NCBI RefSeq assembly: GCF_024763615.1
Contig: NC_077222.1
Coordinates: 49,104,001-49,168,000, forward strand
DNA: 64,000 bases
Direction: 5' to 3'
Source: Phlebotomus papatasi
Lineage: Eukaryota > Arthropoda > Insecta > Diptera > Psychodidae
The translations under genes and the position numbers were made by a program. Positions 39,701 through 51,700 of the stretch are shown piece after piece. Position 1 is the stretch's first letter. Every line of letters starts with the position of its first letter. Under the pieces are notes generated by a model. The model saw only the letters and a list, made by a program, of their open reading frames with translations. It had not been told where the DNA came from and made no database searches.

Positions 39701-42700
39701 ACTCGATTATTTTTCTGAGTGATTGGATTTAACCCTTTAAGGACGATTGAAACACCGGTGTCCCATAAAGAAAATAATTTTTCCTGACTACCTAAAGTCA
39801 TTTCTTTCTTATGACTGTACATAATTGTAAAGTAGAAGGTTTAAGGAATCTAGAATATTTTTTGCAAGTCTCTAGCTATTTTCAATGTAGTAAATATTTA
39901 AGCTAAAAAATGGCGAATTTTTAAATTCTCAAGTTCACAATTGATTTTTTTTAAATACACAAATTCATTATTGATTTTATTTATTTTTTATACTTTCAAT
40001 TTTTTTTAAGCAAAACCCTTTTGGTAAAAAAAAAAACTACAATAATCATACGTATTTTTCTTTAAAGCTAAAAATATTATTTATTGATATTGTCAGAAAA
40101 ATTACTTAAATTTTTGAGCTATTTTTGTCCCTATCGTTCATAGAAGCACAAAATACACCGAATCAGACTTTGTTGGACTTTCCAAGGTTAGATGTAAGAC
40201 TCATCATTGATTATTTTTCTCAGTTTGATTTTTATTGTAGTCCGTAAAAAGTGTCTCGTCGTTAAAGGGTTAACCTTTCAATGTTAACCTTTCAATGTTA
40301 ACCTTTCTCCAGTTGAAAAACTTTCAGTTTTTTTTCTTATTCTTTAATTATTTGGGCCAAATTTTGATACACTGAAAATGTCTTAAAATTCTCAAAATAT
40401 GTAAATTAGTCAAAACATATAGGAATCGTATAGGAAGCATATAGGAATTTTAAAACATCAATTAATTTTTATTTTAATCAGATTATATATTACACACTTA
40501 ACAATCTTTTGAAGGAATTGTAAATCGGTTTAAATCTTTAGTTTTCAAATATTTATTTATTTTGATGCACCGGGCTTTTATTGCCATTTTGTACATTATG
40601 CATTTTCCATTTTTTTCGGTTTACAATGTTTATGTGAAATATGTCAGTAGTAATAATCGCGCAGAGTACTGTTTGGTGGGCGTGGCTTTCCATCGCGCAC
40701 GATACTGTTTGGTGAGGCCACATCGATAACTCTGGTCGATGGGCTACCTTCAGGCCCTTCCCCCCAGCCCCTGTTGCCCCTCCCCGCTTCATTATTCTTA
40801 TATTTTGTTAATAATTTTAACTGAATATCGCGCAGATTACTGTTGATGAATGATTTTCATTGGATATCGCGCAGACTACTGTTGATTCTTATTGGATATC
40901 GCGCAGACTACTGTTGATTCTTATTGGCTATCGCGCAGATTACTGTTGATGAATGACTTTCATTGGATATCGCGCAGAATACTGTTAGATGACTGATTTT
41001 CATTGGCTATCGCGCAGACTACTGTTGATTCTTATTGGCTATCGCGCAGATTACTGTTGAGGAATGATTTTCATTGGATATCGCGCAGACTACTGTTGAT
41101 TCTTATTGGCTATCGCGCAGGTTACTGTTGAGGAATGATTTTCATTGGATATCGCGCACAGTACTGTTGTTTGAATGTCAACCGTTCTGGTGGCCATATT
41201 GGGCTTTTAAGCTGTAAATTTTAGACGGCCATCTTGAACTTTTTAGAACTTTAAGACTTTTTGAGATTGCGCTTTTAGATGGACATTTTGAATATTTTAA
41301 ATTAACCCGAAATTACTATCCGCCATTTTTTTATTACCGAACGCTGCTCCTATTTTTGTTCGCCATTTTTAATTTCCGACCGCTATTTTTATTTTTGTCC
41401 GCCATTTTTACCGGCCGCTGCTCTTATTTTCTATGCGCGCGCCCTCTGTTATTCCTATTATTAACTATTTCCGTAATTTTTTTCGCGACATGAAAATTTT
41501 TTGGCCCGATGGTGGACTCTTTCTCATGTATTTTTTTCTCCCTATACAATTTATATGGGAAAAGATCTGCCATGCCTAAGAATTGATCCCCGGACCTCTC
41601 GGTTGCGAGTCCAATACCTTATCCATTATGCCACTCGTGCCATGATAGAAGGTTTGCCAGAAGTCTTTCCTATGCATTAAGCGGGATTCTCTATAGTCTC
41701 TGGCCTATATGCACTGTCCAAGTGTGGAAAGATGCAAATGCAATATGAGACCTTTTCGCGCGCTCGAGACCATATGGGAGAGACTATTTGTATGAGTCTT
41801 TGCGCGACAATTTGATTCCTTCAGATGAATGAAGCAACATGGAAAAAATGTCTTGCAGTGCGCAATATAATTGTAAAATTGAGTGGAATTTCGCAATATT
41901 CACTAATTTTACTGGCGATAAGAACTATCAATAATTTTCATTGGTTATTGAACAGCATGATGTTGATGCCGTCATGCAATTTAAACCATTTTCATTGGAT
42001 ATTGATCAATAGATATTGAAACGTCATTGAGTTGAGATTTGCATGTAAACAGTTTTTTTTCAAAGCATGCAACTTTTGAGCTTGCGTATTTCAATATTGT
42101 TTGCAATATTTGTCTTTTTTATTTAAATTGTAACATAAATTACCGAAAAATATCATACTTTTCCACTTACATGATTGTATCTCACATCATTCACATCTCT
42201 TGATGATATGATCAAACGATTTTTATGCAATTTGTTTAAAAAAATATTTTTCGTTCAGTGATTTCAGATTAGAAGTGATAAATTTCGTGAAATTTATTGA
42301 ATTTCTGCTTATCGCAGATGGTGACTGCCATGAAATTTCAAGAATCTTAGTTTCAGATCCTCAATTTTAAAATAAACAAACTGATGATCAAAGATGTTGC
42401 TATGCATTTTTATGCAGTTGTGCGGGATTATTCGAAATTTGCACTCCTGTATCATGCATAAAATAAAAGAATTAAAAGATGAATGAAAAAATGTCAATGT
42501 GGGCAAAATTTCTTGTCTTGTGTATGAATCATTTAACTCTCTTGATCGCAAGTGGGAAAGTATGTAAAAAGTGTTAGATTTCTCATAACTTTGTATTACA
42601 ATGTTCTTTTTCTCTGACATTAGAGAATTTTTACAACATTACAGAACAAAATTATTCAAAGTGAATTATTGATTTGTGTTTTCTCTTATTATAATTTAGC

Positions 42701-45700
42701 AAATATGAAAAAATCTGTAAATATATGTACAATATTTACCTAAGAATTTGATTATGTGGAGAAATGGCAGCAGAGTAAAATAAAATAGGAACCAACTTTT
42801 CATACAAAATTGATTTTTATGAATGAAATGTTGTATACACTTCTATAATTCGGTACCTGGGATGCTGAATTAACTTATGCATTTTTCATTGATGACTCAT
42901 TATCAAATTTATGTATATTTCTGTGACACATATCACAAAATAGAAGATGAAATCCTCTTTCTTTAGTAGAAGATCAATTTTTTTTAAGATGACTCTCAGT
43001 AGAATAGGCATAAAAAATAAAATTCAAGCGATACTCACTAAAATAAAGTCAAACATTTGCGTTCTTACACTGATAAAAGAAATTTAGCTTTGCACTCACT
43101 AGCACTTGATCACTGAATACTATTAATTTTAGTTCTTGACCGTAAAGCTTCATCCTCCCCTGAATAAATGTTAACAAAATTTTATTTATTATATTGAAAA
43201 ACAATTTAAAAAAAAGTAACTTCACTTGTTATTTAGAAAAATGTTCTGTTTGCCCCTCGCATCCTACCTCTAGACTTTATTCTGAGATATGAACATGACA
43301 TGATATGTCCAAACATGTTTCATCGTGTATGAAACAAACATTTTGCATACGTTTGCATAATTTTCTCGGGAAATTTCGTCAGTACGATCAAAAGATCCTA
43401 AAATATTTTATAGGAATTTGAACATTGGAAAAAAGTCTCATTTGTATCCCTGATTTATTGATGAGTGGAAGACATTTTCTTAGTGAAAAGTGATAAATCA
43501 CAAAATAACTTATCTGAAAATATGGAGACAAAAGAAAGATCACATCAAGTTCCAAATGTAATGAAGGCAAAGCAGCACTTCAACAAATATAATCCTGATC
43601 CTGCTGAGGAACTTCGAAAGGATGAGGAACAATATGCAAGAAATCGACAACAAAATACAACTCCTGAACTACTGAATGCATACACCTATTTTCTAAATCG
43701 AACATGTACATTGTTTATCACGATCGGGTTTTCTCCAGAGAATTTTTCACCAGTTGCTAAAATATGTGCCGTAAGCTACTGGGATGGAATTGACGCTGTA
43801 GAATTCACCCAAAATACATGGACAACGTTCTGTGCCAATGAACAAACTTTAAGGAAATTATTGGGAGAGGATGCTGGAAAGGATGATGCCAACATGAAAC
43901 TGGAGTTGCTGAATATTCAACTTGACAACTGCGTGAACATTCGTAGTTACTGCGCTGTGGAAAATTCTGAACTACTTATTCTCAGCCAAAATAATGGAAT
44001 TGATCGTTTATCTCTAAATATTGCAGAATTTGAGAAATTAATGTTACTTTCTGAATTTATAAATGCAACTTTGATTTACAATAGTTCTGTACAGTGGTAT
44101 GTACAAGAATATTTTGAGAGATACAGCAATGTTTGTAAATCTTTAGGTGTGCAAAGATTGGAAAATTCTAATTTTTCAAACAGCAATACTTTTGATCCAC
44201 CAGTCAATTATTTTCGCCTGTTTCATGAAATTCCTTTTGTAGCAAGTAAATCAAATATTTCTTAAAATGTAACATGTGTATAAAAATCAAATGATGTCAA
44301 ATAAAAAGATGAGAAAACGTAAATGTAAATTGTTTTAATCTTGTATATTTGCAATCTGAATCCTCTTAATATAAGAAGAATGAAGAAAAAAAATGAAACT
44401 TCAATTGCACAGGGTTATGCATTATGCCAATATTTATCTATACCAACATTCCCTTTTCATCTCAACATATTAGGTGTGATTCCTTCATAATCACACCTAT
44501 TTGCTATGTGAGCAAGATTAAAGTCAATGAAATAAAATTATTTGTGAGAATTTTGTCTTGTTGTGAAAAGAAATTGTTTTACAATCAATTATTTCAACAT
44601 CACACAATGTTTCATCTGTGCATCAAGAAAAACACGACATGTTTTATTGATGCATCATGAAAAAAATCAATATGAAAATGCACTGAAAAATTTTACCAAC
44701 ATAAAAAAAATCTGCAGAGAGATATCATATTTTTTATCATCTTGCATTTTTTCTGCATCAAAATATTTTCTTCACGTGAAAAAAAAATCTTCAAAGTGGC
44801 GTCTGACATTTTTTCTCAACGTAATCTGATTTTTTCTATGCAGCATTAGCAGGATTGTTTTAATTACATTTTATAGCACAATCAAAAATGCTTGTATCGA
44901 ACTTCTTTGACAAAATCTACTCGATTGCATGCAACTACTTTTAAACAATTCACATGATTCCTCATGTTGATGGCAACATAAAAACAAAAAAATAATGATA
45001 CTTTGATCAGATGCGAAAGAAAACTCATTTCATTGTTTTACAATCAATTTTATTTATAACTTAGTCGGTTGTAGTTTTTCATTACACAAAAAAATCTTGA
45101 CTTCATTTTTTGTTTTCTTCACGAGAAATATATTCTTGTAGTCTCAACGTATGGCTCTCGGCATATAGGGCAATGTCTTGTTTTTGAAGCACATCCTTGA
45201 CAAGCAGCAACGTGTCCACAAGGTAGGAAAGCGGTATCGTATTCATTGTTGTAGCATATTTTGCAGATTTTATGTGATTGCTGTACAATATCGTATTCTG
45301 CTTCTACATTATTACAATCCAAAATTTGATCGCCAAAGAATATCTCGAACAAATTATCAATTGTATTTTCATCATTAGTGTTAAAGAATTGTACCATCAA
45401 TTGTTTTTTCTCCAAAATAGTCATGCTTTTTCCATTTTTCATTTTTCTTGAAATTTTTTCCACTACACCGCGACGTAAAATCTCATTTTTGTTTTCATAA
45501 AGTAGGTCGATCATTTGTGCTATTGTCTTTTTATGTAAAATAAATTGCACCAAATCAGACTCTGATTTTTCTTTTGCCAAAGCTTCTGCTAATTGTCTCA
45601 AGCTGTGCGTACTCATTGCGATATAGATTTTTTCTGAGTGATTTTTTTAAGATACACCATGTTAAATAATTGTGAAAAATGTTTGTAGTGAACAATTTTC

Positions 45701-48700
45701 AACGAAAGAAAGAAAGGGGAGAGGGATTTTTGGGTTAAAAACGCTCTAAATTTATACTTTTAACTTTTTATTGCAAATGATATAGAAAATTATACATCAC
45801 TACTAGAATTTTCAGATGAATATACATGATCTGAAGCAGGTTTCCTAGAATAATATAACGTTTGTTCCTCAAAATCAGATAAAAAATCTTCCCCAGGTAC
45901 TTGATCTCCTTCTGAATCAGTCACATATTCTACAAGGTAAAGATTTTTCTCCTGTTTTTCAAAGTATTTTTCTGTGAGCTTATCTTTTCTTTTACACATG
46001 AGTTGATCTTCAACTTCTTTGTTAGACTCCTCTACCTCACTCCTTTGAATTTTGTGTAACTTCTCAGAAGCTATGTCACATTCCATTTTATTTAAAATTT
46101 CTTCTATCCAAGATGGCGGGTCATCGGAATGTGGTCTTTTTCGTGTAAATCTTTCCAAAATTTTCTCAGCTTCTTCTTTCGTAGGATTATGATTTATCAA
46201 AAACTGCAAAACAGTTTACGTCAAATATAATTTTTATGAATTTTTTTATTAAAAAATATGGAACTCACCATGTTATTGTGTATCCGAAATATGTATTCTC
46301 CGTGAATTAGGTTGGCCTATCTTTCGTAAAACAAACTTATTGGTTTGACTGTCGATTATAGAATAACAACAATTTTACACACTTGGTTGAAATATCCAGT
46401 TCAAGTTATGCATCACTTAAAAAATTATCCAATATTGCGAAATTTAAATATTATTTTTCACACGTGCAATGAAAAATGTCTCATAAAAGTTTCAAAATTG
46501 TACGATATTTTACTGGAAAAACACCATACGTGATAAAAAGATGAAATTTTAGATTTTCCTTCTTTGTATGCACTAGGACATGTTTTGAACAAGACTTGAT
46601 GGCCCTAGTAAAATACACTTACACGATCGCAACTTTTCTTGGAAAACATCCATTCCCAGTTGAAATATGATCCTCTGCACACGTGCAATTAGGATTTTTT
46701 TAATAAAAATACTAAATTCCGGAATGATTTCCTGGAAAAGCATCATTTGCAACAAAAAAATGAAATTGGAGATTTTCCTTTTGCATGGACATGTTTCAAA
46801 CCTCTCCTGTAGAATCCACGAAAATCGTTTTTTTAGCGCACATATTCTTGATTTATGAGTGTCAAAAACGTGTAGATCCAAAATTTGGGCCCGACCTGAG
46901 AAGGTCGCATTTCATCTCGGACAAAATGCACATACACCAATTGTACTGGGCACCCCCCCCCCCTCCCATACCTCTATACCCCCCCCCCCAGCACCCACCC
47001 CCCCCTCCCATACCTCTATACCCCCCCCCCCCACCCCCTTCTCAGAATCCGATGACGTCATATTTAACTTTTGCATTAAAATTTACACATTACACTCATT
47101 TTTTAACGTTATTTTCCCACTTGACTTGGATTTTTTTTACAAATTTTTATGATACCTTTATCAACCAATTCGATATTTTCGGGATTTTAACCGGCTAATA
47201 CAACTCAATAAACCTTTATCGATTTAGCCCTGATAACACAACTTAAACAAACGCAATAAAAATTTGTAAAAAATCCAAGTCAAGTGGGAAAATAACGTTA
47301 AAAAATGAGTGTAATGTGTAAATTTTAATGAAAAAGTTAAATATGACGTCATCGAATTCTGAGAAGTGGTGGGGGATATAGAGGTGTGGGAGGGGGGTGG
47401 GTGCCCAGTACAATTGGTGTATGTGCATTTTGTCCGAGATGCAATGCAACCTTCTCAGGTCGGGACCAAATTTTGGATCTACACTTTTTTGACACTCATA
47501 AATCAAGAATATGTGCGCTAAAAAACGATTTTCGTGGATTCTACAGGAGAGGTTTGAAACATGTCCATGCAAAAGGAAAATCTCCAATTTCATTTTTTTT
47601 TTGTTGCAAATGATGCTTTTCCAGGAAATCATTCCGGAATTTAGTATTTTTATTAAAAAAAAATCCTAATTTCACGTGTGCAGAGGATCATATTTCAACT
47701 GGGAATGGAATTTTTCCAAGAGAAGTTGCGATCGTGTAAGTGTATTTTACTAGGGCCATCAAGTCTTGTTCGAAACATGCCCTAGTGCACACAAAGAAGG
47801 AAAATCTCAAATTTCATCTTTTTATCACGTATGGTGTTTTTCCAGTAAAATATCGTACAATTTTGAAACTTTTATGAGACATTTTTCATTGCACGTGTGA
47901 AAAATAATATTTAAATTTCGCAATATTGGATAATTTTTTAAGTGATGCATAACTTGAACTGGATATTTCAACCAAGTGTGTAAAATTGTTGTTATTCTAT
48001 AATCGACAGTCAAACCAATAAGTTTGTTTTACGAAAGATAGGCCAACCTAATTCACGGAGAATACATATTTCGGATACACAATAACATGGTGAGTTCCAT
48101 ATTTTTTAATAAAAAAATTCATAAAAATTATATTTGACGTAAACTGTTTTGCAGTTTTTGATAAATCATAATCCTACGAAAGAAGAAGCTGAGAAAATTT
48201 TGGAAAGATTTACACGAAAAAGACCACATTCCGATGACCCGCCATCTTGGATAGAAGAAATTTTAAATAAAATGGAATGTGACATAGCTTCTGAGAAGTT
48301 ACACAAAATTCAAAGGAGTGAGGTAGAGGAGTCTAACAAAGAAGTTGAAGATCAACTCATGTGTAAAAGAAAAGATAAGCTCACAGAAAAATACTTTGAA
48401 AAACAGGAGAAAAATCTTTACCTTGTAGAATATGTGACTGATTCAGAAGGAGATCAAGTACCTGGGGAAGATTTTTTATCTGATTTTGAGGAACAAACGT
48501 TATATTATTCTAGGAAACCTGCTTCAGATCATGTATATTCATCTGAAAATTCTAGTAGTGATGTATAATTTTCTATATCATTTGCAATAAAAAGTTAAAA
48601 GTATAAATTTAGAGCGTTTTTAACCCAAAAATCCCTCTCCCCTTTCTTTCTTTCGTTGAAAATTGTTCACTACAAACATTTTTCACAATTATTTAACATG

Positions 48701-51700
48701 GTGTATCTTAAAAAAATCACTCAGAAAAAATCTATATCGCAATGAGTACGCACAGCTTGAGACAATTAGCAGAAGCTTTGGCAAAAGAAAAATCAGAGTC
48801 TGATTTGGTGCAATTTATTTTACATAAAAAGACAATAGCACAAATGATCGACCTACTTTATGAAAACAAAAATGAGATTTTACGTCGCGGTGTAGTGGAA
48901 AAAATTTCAAGAAAAATGAAAAATGGAAAAAGCATGACTATTTTGGAGAAAAAACAATTGATGGTACAATTCTTTAACACTAATGATGAAAATACAATTG
49001 ATAATTTGTTCGAGATATTCTTTGGCGATCAAATTTTGGATTGTAATAATGTAGAAGCAGAATACGATATTGTACAGCAATCACATAAAATCTGCAAAAT
49101 ATGCTACAACAATGAATACGATACCGCTTTCCTACCTTGTGGACACGTTGCTGCTTGTCAAGGATGTGCTTCAAAAACAAGACATTGCCCTATATGCCGA
49201 GAGCCATACGTTGAGACTACAAGAATATATTTCTCGTGAAGAAAACAAAAAATGAAGTCAAGATTTTTTTGTGTAATGAAAAACTACAACCGACTAAGTT
49301 ATAAATAAAATTGATTGTAAAACAATGAAATGAGTTTTCTTTCGCATCTGATCAAAGTATCATTATTTTTTTGTTTTTATGTTGCCATCAACATGAGGAA
49401 TCATGTGAATTGTTTAAAAGTAGTTGCATGCAATCGAGTAGATTTTGTCAAAGAAGTTCGATACAAGCATTTTTGATTGTGCTATAAAATGTAATTAAAA
49501 CAATCCTGCTAATGCTGCATAGAAAAAATCAGATTACGTTGAGAAAAAATGTCAGACGCCACTTTGAAGATTTTTTTTTCACGTGAAGAAAATATTTTGA
49601 TGCAGAAAAAATGCAAGATGATAAAAAATATGATATCTCTCTGCAGATTTTTTTTATGTTGGTAAAATTTTTCAGTGCATTTTCATATTGATTTTTTTCA
49701 TGATGCATCAATAAAACATGTCGTGTTTTTCTTGATGCACAGATGAAACATTGTGTGATGTTGAAATAATTGATTGTAAAACAATTTCTTTTCACAACAA
49801 GACAAAATTCTCACAAATAATTTTATTTCATTGACTTTAATCTTGCTCACATAGCAAATAGGTGTGATTATGAAGGAATCACACCTAATATGTTGAGATG
49901 AAAAGGGAATGTTGGTATAGATAAATATTGGCATAATGCATAACCCTGTGCAATTGAAGTTTCATTTTTTTTCTTCATTCTTCTTATATTAAGAGGATTC
50001 AGATTGCAAATATACAAGATTAAAACAATTTACATTTACGTTTTCTCATCTTTTTATTTGACATCATTTGATTTTTATACACATGTTACATTTTAAGAAA
50101 TATTTGATTTACTTGCTACAAAAGGAATTTCATGAAACAGGCGAAAATAATTGACTGGTGGATCAAAAGTATTGCTGTTTGAAAAATTAGAATTTTCCAA
50201 TCTTTGCACACCTAAAGATTTACAAACATTGCTGTATCTCTCAAAATATTCTTGTACATACCACTGTACAGAACTATTGTAAATCAAAGTTGCATTTATA
50301 AATTCAGAAAGTAACATTAATTTCTCAAATTCTGCAATATTTAGAGATAAACGATCAATTCCATTATTTTGGCTGAGAATAAGTAGTTCAGAATTTTCCA
50401 CAGCGCAGTAACTACGAATGTTCACGCAGTTGTCAAGTTGAATATTCAGCAACTCCAGTTTCATGTTGGCATCATCCTTTCCAGCATCCTCTCCCAATAA
50501 TTTCCTTAAAGTTTGTTCATTGGCACAGAACGTTGTCCATGTATTTTGGGTGAATTCTACAGCGTCAATTCCATCCCAGTAGCTTACGGCACATATTTTA
50601 GCAACTGGTGAAAAATTCTCTGGAGAAAACCCGATCGTGATAAACAATGTACATGTTCGATTTAGAAAATAGGTGTATGCATTCAGTAGTTCAGGAGTTG
50701 TATTTTGTTGTCGATTTCTTGCATATTGTTCCTCATCCTTTCGAAGTTCCTCAGCAGGATCAGGATTATATTTGTTGAAGTGCTGCTTTGCCTTCATTAC
50801 ATTTGGAACTTGATGTGATCTTTCTTTTGTCTCCATATTTTCAGATAAGTTATTTTGTGATTTATCACTTTTCACTAAGAAAATGTCTTCCACTCATCAA
50901 TAAATCAGGGATACAAATGAGACTTTTTTCCAATGTTCAAATTCCTATAAAATATTTTAGGATCTTTTGATCGTACTGACGAAATTTCCCGAGAAAATTA
51001 TGCAAACGTATGCAAAATGTTTGTTTCATACACGATGAAACATGTTTGGACATGTCATGTCATGTTCATATCTCAGAATAAAGTCTAGAGGTAGGATGCG
51101 AGGGGCAAACAGAACATTTTTCTAAATAACAAGTGAAGTTACTTTTTTTTAAATTGTTTTTCAATATAATAAATAAAATTTTGTTAACATTTATTCAGGG
51201 GAGGATGAAGCTTTACGGTCAAGAACTAAAATTAATAGTATTCAGTGATCAAGTGCTAGTGAGTGCAAAGCTAAATTTCTTTTATCAGTGTAAGAACGCA
51301 AATGTTTGACTTTATTTTAGTGAGTATCGCTTGAATTTTATTTTTTATGCCTATTCTACTGAGAGTCATCTTAAAAAAAATTGATCTTCTACTAAAGAAA
51401 GAGGATTTCATCTTCTATTTTGTGATATGTGTCACAGAAATATACATAAATTTGATAATGAGTCATCAATGAAAAATGCATAAGTTAATTCAGCATCCCA
51501 GGTACCGAATTATAGAAGTGTATACAACATTTCATTCATAAAAATCAATTTTGTATGAAAAGTTGGTTCCTATTTTATTTTACTCTGCTGCCATTTCTCC
51601 ACATAATCAAATTCTTAGGTAAATATTGTACATATATTTACAGATTTTTTCATATTTGCTAAATTATAATAAGAGAAAACACAAATCAATAATTCACTTT

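Larger units (their letters stand above)
40646..47150 (+). repeat. Left arm of the palindrome (6,505 bp)
   Basis: Pairs base for base with 47256-53713. Across 40.8-46.2 kb, positions in the two arms sum to a constant 94,358, and the reading frames of 266, 165, 139 and 103 codons are identical in both. Differences I can see are one extra C in the right arm in a C run (near 40785/53575) and substitutions and indels in the inner kilobase. The left arm also has about 48 extra bases from a duplicated C-tract block at 46950-47035. Confidence 0.95.

Noticed and set aside
41825..42019. 64-codon frame in the arm as an element gene
   Set aside because: It runs through degenerate iteron-like sequence (TTTTCATTGGATAT) and has no polyadenylation or splice support.
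46785..47198. Proline-rich 137- and 97-codon frames
   Set aside because: They are created by the C-tract block and differ between the two arms, unlike the real element genes.
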